DNA of 64,000 bases from Azospirillum sp. RU38E (GCF_900188385.1 NZ_FZOI01000001.1:186001-250000); one strand, 5' to 3'; positions 9,517-18,770 are shown, counted from the stretch's first letter. The notes: generated by a model not told the origin, from the sequence alone. A program made the numbers and translations.

Positions 9517-9634
9517 CTGCCATGTTTCCCAATCAGCTACAATCTCGTCAGGAAGGTCCTGACCGGACGTGATAGTGGGAGCCGGCGGCCCCCGACGCCA
9601 CCTTAATTTTGTTCACTGGACAAAGAGGTTGATG

Positions 9635-10390
9635 ATGAATGCCAAAGTGAAGCGGTTTGTCCTGGAACCCGGACGCCGTGAAATGATGCTGGCCGGGGCT
9701 GCCGGGTTGGTGTTGGCGGCTGTCGGTGCCATGCCGCGCGTATCCTTTGCCCAGACGGCGGGCGGGCCGGTTTCCCTGGCACCGCTGCCCTATGCGCCGG
9801 AAGCGCTGGAACCGCATATTGATGCGCAGACCATGTCGCTGCACCATGACAAGCACCATCAGGCCTATGTCACCAACCTGAACAAGGCCCTGTCGGAACA
9901 TAGCCAACTGGCAACCCTGACCCTGCCTGAACTGCTGCGCCGCCTGCCAGAGGTGCCGGAGGGGGTGCGTAATACCATCCGCAATAATGGCGGCGGCCAC
10001 GCCAACCACGCCATGTTCTGGTCGATCATGGGCCCCAATGCTGGTGGTACCCCCACCGGTGCGGTGGCAGAGGCCATCACCCGCGACCTGGGCGGGTTTG
10101 AGGATTTCAAGAAGACATTCAACGCAGCCGGCACCAAGCAGTTTGGCTCCGGCTGGGTGTTCGTCACCGCCGACAAGGCGGGCAAGCTGGAAATCGTTGC
10201 CCGCCCCAACCAGGACACGCCCTTGATGGAAGGCAAGGCGGTGCTGATGGGCAATGACGTGTGGGAACACGCCTATTACCTGAAATACCAGAACCGCCGG
10301 GCAGATTACCTGGCGGCCTGGTGGAATGTGGTGAACTGGAAAGCGGTGAATGACCGCTATGCCGCCATCCGCCGGGGTGAGTTGATTTGA
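9635..10390 (+). CDS. Fe/Mn superoxide dismutase with Tat-type signal peptide
   Basis: The enzyme dismutates superoxide. The 251-residue protein begins MNAKVKRFVLEPGRREMMLAG; AGAGG lies six bases upstream of this ATG. Residues about 15-42 (GRREMML, then a hydrophobic Ala/Gly/Val stretch ending SFAQ) look like a twin-arginine signal with a cleavage site, implying periplasmic export. The mature part has the SOD fold: LHHDKHHQAYVTNLN (metal His at residue 70), GGGHANHAMFW (metal His), QFGSGWVFV, and NDVWEHAYYLKYQNRRADYL (metal Asp and His). Fe versus Mn cannot be decided by eye. Most family members of this type are cytoplasmic, so the signal is noteworthy. Confidence 0.93.
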   Translation: MNAKVKRFVLEPGRREMMLAGAAGLVLAAVGAMPRVSFAQTAGGPVSLAPLPYAPEALEPHIDAQTMSLHHDKHHQAYVTNLNKALSEHSQLATLTLPELLRRLPEVPEGVRNTIRNNGGGHANHAMFWSIMGPNAGGTPTGAVAEAITRDLGGFEDFKKTFNAAGTKQFGSGWVFVTADKAGKLEIVARPNQDTPLMEGKAVLMGNDVWEHAYYLKYQNRRADYLAAWWNVVNWKAVNDRYAAIRRGELI

Positions 10391-10434
10391 GCGCAAGGGC
10401 GGCTGTCATGGATGGGCAGCCGCCCGCCGGACTA

Positions 10435-12726
10435 TCAGAACTTGTAGCTGACGGTGACGCCCAGGCTGCGCAGGTCGGGCAACAGCATCACCGGCTGCCG
10501 GCCCAGCGTGTTCAAGATCAGGGCGGATTGCGCCAGAACCGGCGTGTCATTGTTGAACAGGTTGCGCACCCAGAACGATGCTTCCACCTGATCATAAATC
10601 ACGCCCACCTTGGCATTCACCACCGTGCGCCCCTTCACATAGCCCAGGTCCGGCGTGGTGAAGCCGTTCTTCTTTGAATTATACTGGATATCGGTGCGGA
10701 TATAGCCATCCAGCGCTGCTGTCAGCGCCGTTTCATACTGGATGCTGGCATTGGCCAGATGCTTGGCCTGACGCGGCAGCGGGTTGCCGGACACATCGTA
10801 ATTGCTGACAAAGGCCGGGTAGGAACGCAGCGATCCATCCTTGGCATTCACAAACTTTGAGTCGGCATAGGCATAGGCACCCTGAAGCGTCAGCCCCTCT
10901 ACCGGCTTGGCCGTCACTTCCAGCTCAAAGCCACGGCTGCGACCGGTGCCTGCATTCTTTGTCAGGAAGATGGTGGGGGAGGTGGCGGACGGGTTGGTGA
11001 TCTGGATGCCCTCCATCTCCACATTGAAGACGGACAGATTCAGGCGCAGCTTGCGATCCAGCAGATCGCTTTTCACGCCCAGCTCATAGGTCCAGTTGAA
11101 TTCCGGGTCGAAGGGCATTTCATCGGCGGTGGGGGCCGATGCGTTGAAGCCGCCCGCCTTGGCACCGCGCGCCGCCGAGGCATAAAGCAGCACATTGTCA
11201 TCCGCCTTGTAATCCAGCGTGAAGCGCGGGGTCAGGTATTTGAAGGTCTTGTCCACCTTGGTGGTGGTTGCGGCATATTGGTACAGCGTCTTGGATTCGT
11301 CCGTATGGCGCAGTTCGGCGCGTGCGGTCAGCACCTCGGCAAAGGTGTACTGCACGGCACCAAAGGCGGCATAGGTTTGCGTTTCCTTGCGGTTGCGGCT
11401 GAAATAGGCGCTGAAGAAACTATCCTGCAAGGTGGCGTCGGGGATGTTTTTCAGCCCCGCCGCCAGGGCGATAGCCCCCAGCGAGGTCAGGCGCGCGCCA
11501 GTCGGCACCGGCGTGGTGTCGATGGCATAGGGCGAATCGGTATTCAGTCGGTAGCCATAATAGGAGGCACCGACAATCCACTGGAACGGGCTGTCATCGC
11601 TGGATTCTACCCGTAATTCCTGGGAAACGTCGTAACTGTTGCCACCCGATCCCTGCAATGCCGTCAGGTTCACCGTACCGGTCTGGCCATTCAGGGTATA
11701 GTTGAAGGGCACGCCTTTATATTGCCGGTCCAGGTCGGTATAGCTGCGCGTGTCCAGCCGGTTATACCCGGTGATGGAGGAAAGGCGCACGCCATCCAGA
11801 TCCTGCGTCATGGTCAGGCTGGATCGCATGGCTTCCCGCTCCGTGCCCTTGGCCCGGCGGTCATAACCGCTGAAATCCGGGTTGCTGGGCGTGGGATAGG
11901 CCCCGCACCAGGCACCCAGGGCACCGGAAATCGTCTGGCAGTTGCCGGCAAACATGATCTGCGGCGCGGGGCCGATATCATCATTGGAATAATAGATATT
12001 GGCGTTGGCTTCGAACCCGCTGTCCAACACCAGCCGCAACCCGCCAGAGGTGAAGCGCGACTTGTAACCGCCGATCTTCAGGTCGCTGTCGCCATAGGAA
12101 CCATCCCATTGGTCATAGGCGGCGGCCACACGGGCGAACAGCTTATCTTCCACCAGCGGGCCGGAAACGGAGCCCTTGGCGGTGAAGCGGTTATCATCGC
12201 CGACGGTCACCGACGCACTGCCAGCGGGCGTGTTGGTCGGCTTTTTGGTGATATAATTGATGGAACCGGCATAGGAATTGCGGCCATAGAGCGCGCTTTG
12301 CGGGCCCTTCACCACCTCGATTCGCTCCACATCCAGCAGGCTGCCGTCAATGCCATCGCGACCGGAGACATAGACGCCATCAATGAAGATGGGCGTGTTG
12401 TTCTCGTCATCCGAACGGGAGACCTGGGACAGGCCGCGCACCACCGGGGTGGTGGTGGTCTTGCCGCCGGTGGTGTCGATCTGCAGGCCGGCTGTGTTGC
12501 CGGCCAGGCTGGTCAGATCGACAATGCCCGCCCGCTCAATCTCCTTCTCCGTCACGGCGGAGATGGACAGCGGCACATTCTGCAGCGTTTCACTGCGCAG
12601 ACGGGCCGTCACCACGATTTCTTCCAGCAGCAGATCCCCGCCCTGGCTTTGCTGGGCCAGCGCCGGACTGCTGCACAATATGGCGGCGGCGCAGGTGCCG
12701 ATGGCCAGATTCTTTGCGTATCCCAT
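10435..12726 (-). CDS. TonB-dependent outer-membrane receptor
   Basis: This is an outer-membrane, TonB-energised importer of unknown ligand. The 763-residue product starts MGYAKNLAIGTCAAAILCSS with a signal peptide ending in ALAQ. The ATG is preceded by AAGGGGACATC, so I prefer it to the start nine codons upstream. A TonB box-like EEIVVTARLR follows the signal peptide. The plug domain contains NVPLSISAVTEKEIERAG, GLSQVSRSDDENNTPIFIDG and VERIEVVKGPQSALYGRNSY. The rest is a 22-strand beta-barrel ending SLGVTVSYKF with the usual C-terminal Phe. It lies downstream of the amine oxidase gene on the same strand, about 105 bp away, so they may be cotranscribed. Confidence 0.95.
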   Translation of the reverse strand: MGYAKNLAIGTCAAAILCSSPALAQQSQGGDLLLEEIVVTARLRSETLQNVPLSISAVTEKEIERAGIVDLTSLAGNTAGLQIDTTGGKTTTTPVVRGLSQVSRSDDENNTPIFIDGVYVSGRDGIDGSLLDVERIEVVKGPQSALYGRNSYAGSINYITKKPTNTPAGSASVTVGDDNRFTAKGSVSGPLVEDKLFARVAAAYDQWDGSYGDSDLKIGGYKSRFTSGGLRLVLDSGFEANANIYYSNDDIGPAPQIMFAGNCQTISGALGAWCGAYPTPSNPDFSGYDRRAKGTEREAMRSSLTMTQDLDGVRLSSITGYNRLDTRSYTDLDRQYKGVPFNYTLNGQTGTVNLTALQGSGGNSYDVSQELRVESSDDSPFQWIVGASYYGYRLNTDSPYAIDTTPVPTGARLTSLGAIALAAGLKNIPDATLQDSFFSAYFSRNRKETQTYAAFGAVQYTFAEVLTARAELRHTDESKTLYQYAATTTKVDKTFKYLTPRFTLDYKADDNVLLYASAARGAKAGGFNASAPTADEMPFDPEFNWTYELGVKSDLLDRKLRLNLSVFNVEMEGIQITNPSATSPTIFLTKNAGTGRSRGFELEVTAKPVEGLTLQGAYAYADSKFVNAKDGSLRSYPAFVSNYDVSGNPLPRQAKHLANASIQYETALTAALDGYIRTDIQYNSKKNGFTTPDLGYVKGRTVVNAKVGVIYDQVEASFWVRNLFNNDTPVLAQSALILNTLGRQPVMLLPDLRSLGVTVSYKF

Positions 12727-12830
12727 GATGTCCCCTTCTGTTCCTAAGTACATGGTCAGTTTGTTTCCAAAGAACCGGCGCTGGGCTTATCCGTCCTTTT
12801 GCCACCGGTTCTTTTCGTTTGCCCGCAGCC

Positions 12831-14309
12831 TTAACCGGCGCGGGTCAACACTTCCAGGGCGGCGCGTTCGCCGCTTTCCATTGCTGATTCCATGCCGAAA
12901 TCGGTGCGGCGGGTATGTTCGCCGGCGAAATGCATCACCTGCCACGGCTTGTTCATGTCGCGGGCAAAGGCATTGATCTGTCCGGGGGCCAGGCTGAAAC
13001 CACAGCCCAGTTGCAGCGGGTCGCGTGCCCAGTCCTTGTATGTGGCCACCTTCACCTTGCCGGCGGACGCCGGGCGCAGGCGGGCCAGTTCGTCCACCAG
13101 GAACGGCACCACCTGGGCCGGGTCGCGCTGGCTGATTTCCGCCGCGCGCCTGCCCACCATCACAATCATGGCGCGGTGGATGCCGGTGCCCTTGTGGTTG
13201 TCGATGGCCCAGAACATGCCCAGCGGCCCGTCGCTGTTGAAGGATGGCGGCAGGCCATCTTCCAGCCAGAATGGCTCCACATGCATGTAAACCCGCGCCG
13301 TGTTGGCATAGGGCATCTGGGCGATGGCCTGGGCGGCGGCCCCACCGGGGGCCCCGGTGATCTTCACCTTGCGCAGCAGGGTGAAGGGCACGGCGGAGAT
13401 GATGAAACGGCCCTTATAGGTGCTGCCGTCGGTACAGCGCACGGTGCCGGATTTATCGGTCAGATCAATGGCGGCGACATGCTTGTTCAGCCGCACCACA
13501 TCACCCAGGTCGGCGGCCATGGCGGCGGGCAGCAGGTGGCAGCCGCCTTCAATATTGGACGTGGAGGTGAGGCCGTTTACCAGATCGCGGTGATGCTGTT
13601 CACCGAACGGGTGCAACCGTTCGCTTTCCCCTGCCGGCGGTGGGGCCCCGAACTTGCGGTCCAGCGCGCCGCGTGTCTCTTCCTGCCACATGCGCAGAAT
13701 GGAGGTTTCATCAATACCGATACCGGGGGCCGACAGGCTGGCCAGTTCAATGGCCTGTTCGCTGTGGCCATGGCGCTGCATCAGGCTGCGCAGGCTGATA
13801 TCCAGGTCAGCGAATTTCGGGTTCAGCCAGTCGTCCAACTCCTTCAGCGGGTTGTATTTACCCAACAGCCGTGATCCCAACATCATGGGGGCGATCTTGC
13901 GCTCCTCACCCACGCATTTGTTCAGCGGGTTGCTTTCCCAGGTGGCGTTATCAATCCAGGCACCCTTGTAATGGGTGCCGAAGGTCAGCAGGTCGCGGTC
14001 TTCCGGGATCAGTTTCAGTTTATAGCGCCAGCAGGCATCCAGCACGCGGGCATAGGAACGACCGATCTGGCTGGCACCGACATCGATGGGGCCTTCGGCG
14101 GTCTGGTGGGTGCGCACCCGCCCACCCACCTGCGAAGCCGCTTCCAGCACAATGGGGCGCAACCCCTGTTCCCGCAGGATCAGCGCCGCATTCAGTCCGG
14201 ACAGGCCGCCACCGATGATGATGACATCCGCCGGCTCATTGGCGAGGGCGAAGCGGGGGGCGAGCGATACCGCCGCTGTGGCAGCCAGGAATCCGCGTCG
14301 TGAGAACAT
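12831..14309 (-). CDS. Tat-exported flavin amine oxidase (FAD-dependent oxidoreductase)
   Basis: The 492-residue protein belongs to the flavin-containing amine oxidase family, which oxidises amines using FAD and oxygen. It begins MFSRRGFLAATAAVSLAPRF; the SRRGFLAA motif and ALA cleavage site indicate twin-arginine export of a prefolded flavoprotein. The ATG follows AGAGGCGACAT; a longer frame to 14348 is less likely. FAD-binding is seen in DVIIIGGGLSGLNAALILRE (near residue 28) and VLEAASQVGGRVRT, plus the C-terminal HFAGEHTRRTDFGMESAMESG. The substrate is unknown. Being upstream of a TonB-dependent receptor on the same strand suggests a role with a periplasmic nutrient, but this is inference. 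Confidence 0.92.
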   Translation of the reverse strand: MFSRRGFLAATAAVSLAPRFALANEPADVIIIGGGLSGLNAALILREQGLRPIVLEAASQVGGRVRTHQTAEGPIDVGASQIGRSYARVLDACWRYKLKLIPEDRDLLTFGTHYKGAWIDNATWESNPLNKCVGEERKIAPMMLGSRLLGKYNPLKELDDWLNPKFADLDISLRSLMQRHGHSEQAIELASLSAPGIGIDETSILRMWQEETRGALDRKFGAPPPAGESERLHPFGEQHHRDLVNGLTSTSNIEGGCHLLPAAMAADLGDVVRLNKHVAAIDLTDKSGTVRCTDGSTYKGRFIISAVPFTLLRKVKITGAPGGAAAQAIAQMPYANTARVYMHVEPFWLEDGLPPSFNSDGPLGMFWAIDNHKGTGIHRAMIVMVGRRAAEISQRDPAQVVPFLVDELARLRPASAGKVKVATYKDWARDPLQLGCGFSLAPGQINAFARDMNKPWQVMHFAGEHTRRTDFGMESAMESGERAALEVLTRAG

Positions 14310-14571
14310 ATGTCGCCTCTGTTCTGAAAATAATTTCTTGTTGACCATAGGTTCATGTCTTTGTTTTTTGAATCGAAGAGAATTCTTTTTCTTTATCCAT
14401 TTGGTGGTCGCGCAAATAATGTCATTATTTATTTATCTGTGTCGAAGTGTGGAGAATGTATCAATTCTTGTCAGCATTACGACAACCGCCAGATGGTCGC
14501 TTCACTGTTGCGGCGCCCCGCCAGGGCCTGCCGCATGGTAAACCTGCCCCTGTACAATGCCGGGGACTGTC
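14310..14571. promoter_or_regulatory. Divergent promoter region, AT-rich (amine oxidase / DUF3089)
   Basis: This 260-bp gap separates the divergent amine oxidase and DUF3089 genes. Its first half (about 14330-14465) is clearly richer in A and T than the surroundings, as expected for promoters in a GC-rich genome. I could not assign specific -35/-10 pairs. Confidence 0.5.
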
Positions 14572-15657
14572 ATGAAACGCGCCTTCGTCCGCCTTTTTGC
14601 CCTTGGGTTCAGCCTGTCCGTTGCGGGGGCTGCCATGGCCGCCGATGGGGTACAAACGTTCGCCCAGCAGACCCCGCCGCCGGTGCCGGATTATGCCAAG
14701 GCGGAATCCTGGGCCGCCGGTCCCAATGGGCTGGGCGCTGCGGCGGCACTGCCGGCGGGGGCCACGCCCCTGGCCAAGGATGCGGTGGTGGATGTGTTCT
14801 ATGTCCACCCCACCACCTATCGCTCCAAGGATCGCTGGAACCAGGATATTGCCGACAAGGCGGCCAATGACTGGACCGATGCCAGCGTGATTGCCCGGCA
14901 GGCCGGTGTGTTCAATGGCTGCTGCCGGATTTTCGCCCCGCGTTACCGCCAGGGTTCCACCCTGTCCTTCACCAGCATGGAAGGCGATGGCGGCAAGGCG
15001 TTCGATCTGGCCACCACGGATGTGGAACGGGCCTTCGATTATTATATGACGCATTATAATAACGGCCGGCCCTTCATCCTGGCCAGCCACAGCCAGGGCA
15101 GCTTTCACCTGATGCGGCTGCTGGAAAGCCGGATTGATGGCACGCCGCTGAAGGGCCGCATGGTGGCCGCCTATATTATCGGCGTGAACCTGTCGGTGGG
15201 CGATTTCCCCAAGACTTACAAGAACCTGCAAATCTGTGCCAAGCCAGCGCAGACCAACTGCGTGGTGGCCTGGAACGCCCTGTTGCCGACCGCCAACCTG
15301 GAGGCGATCCTGCCTATGGGCCAACGCCGCTATGTGCAGCGCCATGGTGATGATGCCGGCAAGCAGCTTCTCTGCATCAACCCCCTCACCTTCGATGCCG
15401 ATCAGCCTGCGGCACCGGCCGACAAGGCGCTGGGTGCCGTGCCCGGCGCACCGGGGGAGGGGGGCTTGCAACCGCTGAAGGCCAAAGCCGTGGCCGCGCG
15501 GTGCGACCGGGGGGAATTGATTGTGGAACCGGCGGCGGCGCTGGACCTGCAGCCGCTGCCCGGCGGGTCCATGCATTATCATGATTACGGCCTGTTCTAT
15601 GCCGATATCCGCGCCAATGTGAAGCTGCGGGTGGATACGTTCCTGAAGCAGAAATAA
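14572..15657 (+). CDS. Secreted DUF3089 domain protein (putative alpha/beta hydrolase)
   Basis: The 361-residue protein starts MKRAFVRLFALGFSLSVAGA with a signal peptide ending in AMAA; the ATG follows CGGGGACTGTC. It matches the DUF3089 family, whose members resemble lipase-type alpha/beta hydrolases. Evidence is DVFYVHPTTYRSKDRWNQ, FNGCCRIFAPRYRQ, the nucleophile-elbow-like ASHSQGSFHLMRLLE near residue 170, and a C-terminal YHDYGLFYADIRANV with a candidate catalytic His. No substrate has been assigned to the family as far as I know. It is divergent from the amine oxidase gene and is followed by an HNH gene 43 bp downstream. Confidence 0.85.
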   Translation: MKRAFVRLFALGFSLSVAGAAMAADGVQTFAQQTPPPVPDYAKAESWAAGPNGLGAAAALPAGATPLAKDAVVDVFYVHPTTYRSKDRWNQDIADKAANDWTDASVIARQAGVFNGCCRIFAPRYRQGSTLSFTSMEGDGGKAFDLATTDVERAFDYYMTHYNNGRPFILASHSQGSFHLMRLLESRIDGTPLKGRMVAAYIIGVNLSVGDFPKTYKNLQICAKPAQTNCVVAWNALLPTANLEAILPMGQRRYVQRHGDDAGKQLLCINPLTFDADQPAAPADKALGAVPGAPGEGGLQPLKAKAVAARCDRGELIVEPAAALDLQPLPGGSMHYHDYGLFYADIRANVKLRVDTFLKQK

Positions 15658-15700
15658 GCTTCCCCTTGACGGGCGGTCCGGGCGATCCAGAATCAGCCCT

Positions 15701-16081
15701 ATGGACCGCCTGAAGCCCCTGCCGCCGCCCGATCTGCTGCCCCGCGCCCGTGCCGCCCCGACGGCACGAGAGCTTGGGCCGTGCGGGCTGTGCGGACGGC
15801 CCATGCTGGATGGTCCCAGCGTGGATGCCCACCACCTGCTGCCGCGCAGCCAGGGCGGGCGGGATACGGTGATGCTGCACCGGGTCTGTCACCGCAAGAT
15901 CCACGCCGAACTGTCGGAAAAGGAACTGGCGCGGCAATACACCACGCTGGAGGCCCTGCGGGCCCATCCCGACATTGCCGACTTCATCCGCTGGGTGGTG
16001 CGCAAGCCGCCGGAATTCACCGCCGTCACCTTCCGCGCCAAGGATCATGTGAAGGCCGGTAAGCGCTACCGGGACAAATAA
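15701..16081 (+). CDS. Small stand-alone HNH nuclease-domain protein
   Basis: The 126-residue protein starts MDRLKPLPPPDLLPRARAAP. It contains a CGLCGRPM zinc-ribbon half (CxxC), then VDAHHLLPRSQGGRDTV, then LHRVCHRKIHAELS, which together form a beta-beta-alpha-metal HNH fold. The C-terminal part (LRAHPDIADFIRWVVRKPPEF) is common in small alphaproteobacterial HNH proteins. It has no DNA-recognition domain and no partner methylase, so restriction activity is not implied. The family ranges from nicking enzymes to uncharacterised domestic genes. It lies between the DUF3089 gene and a TonB receptor gene on the same strand. Confidence 0.85.
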   Translation: MDRLKPLPPPDLLPRARAAPTARELGPCGLCGRPMLDGPSVDAHHLLPRSQGGRDTVMLHRVCHRKIHAELSEKELARQYTTLEALRAHPDIADFIRWVVRKPPEFTAVTFRAKDHVKAGKRYRDK

Positions 16082-16234
16082 GCCACACTCACCGGCTGAT
16101 CTATTGGTCCGCTACAAACCCCGTTGCGGGGTAAATAGTAATGAAGCATGATGGTTATGCAAAAATATCGGGCCGGCCGCAAAGGCTGGTCTGCCGAGGC
16201 CTGAATTAAGAAACAGGGTCCAGGGAGGATCATC

Positions 16235-18541
16235 ATGTTCAGTTGGCAACATCGGCGCCCGCCGGTGGGGGGTGGGGCGCGTGCGTCTGCCATGACATCC
16301 CGCAAAGCGATTATTCTCGGTCTGGCCCTGGCCAGCGCTGCCCCGGTGGGCGCGCAGCAGGCCGATCAGGGCGCGCTGGATGAAATTGTCGTCACCGCGC
16401 GCCGCCGGTCGGAATCGATTCAGGCCACCCCGGTGGCCGTCACCGCCTTCACGGCGGAGGCGCTGGAAACGCGCAATGTCGATACGCTGGATAACATTGC
16501 CAAATTCACCCCCAATATCCGCTTCGACGGGGCGGCCGCCCTGTCCGGCGGCAATTATAATGCCACCGTCTTCATTCGCGGTATCGGCCAGAATGACTTT
16601 GCCATTTTCAGCGATCCGGGCGTCGGCTTTTACGTCGACGGGGTTTATTATGCCCGCTCCATCGGCGGCATCATGGATGCGGTCGATCTGCAAAGCGTGG
16701 AGGTGCTGCGCGGGCCGCAGGGCACCCTGTTCGGCAAGAACACCATCGGCGGTGCCGTGCTGATCAATACCCAACGCCCGACGGAGGATTTCGGCGGCCG
16801 GGTGGAATTGACAGGCGGCCGCTTCAACCGGTTCGATGCCAAGGGCACGCTGAATGTGCCGCTGGCCGATGGCAAGCTGCTGACCCGGATTTCCGCCTCC
16901 TCGCTCAACCGCGACGGCTATGCCAAGCGGCTGTCGGATGGGCAGGATATGGGCAACCGCAATGCCGACAGCGCCCGGCTGCAGATGCAGGCGGAGCTGG
17001 CGGAAAATGTTACCTTTCATATCGTTGGCGATGTGACCCGCGCGCGCGAGCATTCCGCGCCGAACAAGCTGCTGGCCGTGGCCCCCGCACCGGGCCTGAC
17101 CGGTGTGCCGTTCCTGACCAATTATAACCAGCTGGTGGCCCCGTCGCGCGGGGTGGTGGCGCCCAATGGCCAGCGCACGCTGAACAGTTCCTTTGTCACC
17201 GACAGCCCCTTCACCAGCTGGGGCACCGGCCCCAATGTCAATGATCTGGACCTGTGGGGCGTGGCCGGCACGTTGAGCTGGGATGTTGGCGGGGCGGAGA
17301 TCAAAAGCATCACCGCCTATCGCAAGCTGGCGGCCGTATTCGGCCGCGATGGCGATAATACGCCCTTTGTGTACCGCGAAACCTTCAATGATGATGATCA
17401 ATGGCAGTTCAGCCAGGAACTTCAGCTCAGTGGTGACAGTTTCGATGGCCGTGTCACCTGGGTGGGTGGGCTCTATTATTTCAAGGAGGAAGGCAGCGAC
17501 AAGGCGCGGGCCGATCTGGCCATGGGCCTCTGGCCGCCGCTGGGGCCGCCTTTGTCGCCGGCCACCCTTATCCGCAACGATATCGACAACAGCTCCTATG
17601 CCGCCTTCGGCCAGGGCAATGTGAAGCTGACCGATGAGCTGAGCGTCACGCTGGGGGCCCGCTGGAACCAGGATAAGAAGTGGATTTCCGTCTTCAACCA
17701 ACGCCAGCGTGACAATGTGATTTTCACCGACGTGCAGCGCTCCAGTAAGTGGAACGCCTTCACGCCCAAAGCGGGGCTGGAATATAAGGCGACCCGCGAT
17801 GTGCTGCTCTATGCCTCCGCCGGCAAGGGCTTCAAGAGCGGCGGGTTCAATGCCCGCCCGTTGGTCGATGCCTCAGAGGTGACGCAGTATGAGCCTGAAA
17901 CCATCTGGACCTATGAGGCGGGGGCCAAGACCGGCTGGTTCGATAACCGGCTGATCCTGAACGCCGCCGCCTATCTGTCCAAATATGACAATATCCAGCT
18001 GACGGTGAACCAGACGCCGCGCAACTTCGTGGCCAATGCCGCCAAGGGCACCATCAAGGGTGCTGAGCTTGAGGTACGGGCGCGGCCGGCCAAGGGGTTG
18101 GATTTCGATCTGGCCGTCGGCTACACCGATGCCTCTTATGATGAGGTGGGGTCTGGCCTGGGGCCGACCCAGATTCTGCCCATCACCAAGACGGCCAAGT
18201 TCGTGAAGACGCCGAAATGGACCGTCTCCACGGGGCTGCAATATACCTTTATCCTGCCCGATGACAGCTCGCTGGCCCTGCGCGGTGACCTGTCCGCCTA
18301 CAGCAAATTCTATAACGACGTCGCCAATACCGCACTGATCGCCCAGGACGGCTATGGCATTGCCAATGCCCGGCTGACCTACACCTCGGCCGATGATGGC
18401 TGGACGGCGGCGGCCTTTGTCACCAACCTGACCGACCGGCGCTATTTCGTCTCTGGCAATGCCAGTGCCGCGTTCGGCCTGGCAGAGGTGAGTTACGGCC
18501 GCCCCCGCGAATGGGGGGTGAGTTTTGCCGTGAAGTTCTGA
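16235..18541 (+). CDS. TonB-dependent outer-membrane receptor
   Basis: This is a second TonB-dependent receptor, with unknown ligand. The 768-residue frame starts at an ATG preceded by CAGGGAGGATCATC, a strong ribosome-binding site. The first 19 residues (MFSWQHRRPPVGGGARASA) extend a second possible start, MTSRKAIILGLALASAAPVG, that would give a more ordinary signal peptide. A TonB box-like LDEIVVTARRR follows. The plug has IQATPVAVTAFTAEALE, FIRGIGQNDFAIFSDPGVG and VEVLRGPQGTLFGKNTIGG. The barrel ends REWGVSFAVKF with terminal Phe. It has little resemblance by eye to the receptor at 10435 beyond family motifs. A palindromic repeat lies downstream. Confidence 0.95.
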   Translation: MFSWQHRRPPVGGGARASAMTSRKAIILGLALASAAPVGAQQADQGALDEIVVTARRRSESIQATPVAVTAFTAEALETRNVDTLDNIAKFTPNIRFDGAAALSGGNYNATVFIRGIGQNDFAIFSDPGVGFYVDGVYYARSIGGIMDAVDLQSVEVLRGPQGTLFGKNTIGGAVLINTQRPTEDFGGRVELTGGRFNRFDAKGTLNVPLADGKLLTRISASSLNRDGYAKRLSDGQDMGNRNADSARLQMQAELAENVTFHIVGDVTRAREHSAPNKLLAVAPAPGLTGVPFLTNYNQLVAPSRGVVAPNGQRTLNSSFVTDSPFTSWGTGPNVNDLDLWGVAGTLSWDVGGAEIKSITAYRKLAAVFGRDGDNTPFVYRETFNDDDQWQFSQELQLSGDSFDGRVTWVGGLYYFKEEGSDKARADLAMGLWPPLGPPLSPATLIRNDIDNSSYAAFGQGNVKLTDELSVTLGARWNQDKKWISVFNQRQRDNVIFTDVQRSSKWNAFTPKAGLEYKATRDVLLYASAGKGFKSGGFNARPLVDASEVTQYEPETIWTYEAGAKTGWFDNRLILNAAAYLSKYDNIQLTVNQTPRNFVANAAKGTIKGAELEVRARPAKGLDFDLAVGYTDASYDEVGSGLGPTQILPITKTAKFVKTPKWTVSTGLQYTFILPDDSSLALRGDLSAYSKFYNDVANTALIAQDGYGIANARLTYTSADDGWTAAAFVTNLTDRRYFVSGNASAAFGLAEVSYGRPREWGVSFAVKF

Positions 18542-18606
18542 GTGGGGGAGGGGGCGGTGACGGTGACGTTGCCGCCCCGATCTCTTCAACCGTCACCCAT
18601 ACTGCG

Positions 18607-18770
18607 GCCCATAGGCGCTAAGTTAGCGGTTAGTACCTTCCTTGCCTCCCCCGCGAAAGCGGGGATCCAGGGGCCAAGGGCACTGAAACGTGGTTCTTGC
18701 GGCCCCTGGATCCCCGCTTTCGCGGGGAAAGCAGGTCGGTGCAAGAGATTAACTTAGCGCACCTATGGGC
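18607..18770. repeat. Nested palindromic element (REP-like core with outer inverted repeat)
   Basis: The core arms are 18649-18675 and 18701-18727, starting CCCCGCGAAAGCGGGGATCC; each arm also folds on itself (CCCCGC GAAA GCGGGG). A related copy is at 54472-54560. Outside the core is a second inverted repeat, GCCCATAGG-CGCTAAGTTA at 18607-18625 paired with 18750-18770 (two extra bases on the right). The left outer arm contains a 13-bp palindrome CGCTAAGTTAGCG. It lies in the gap after the TonB receptor gene. No gene is encoded. Confidence 0.85.

Noticed and set aside
15701-16081. HNH gene as part of a restriction system
   Set aside because: No methylase or DNA-recognition gene is adjacent, and the protein is only 126 residues with a common domestic HNH pattern.
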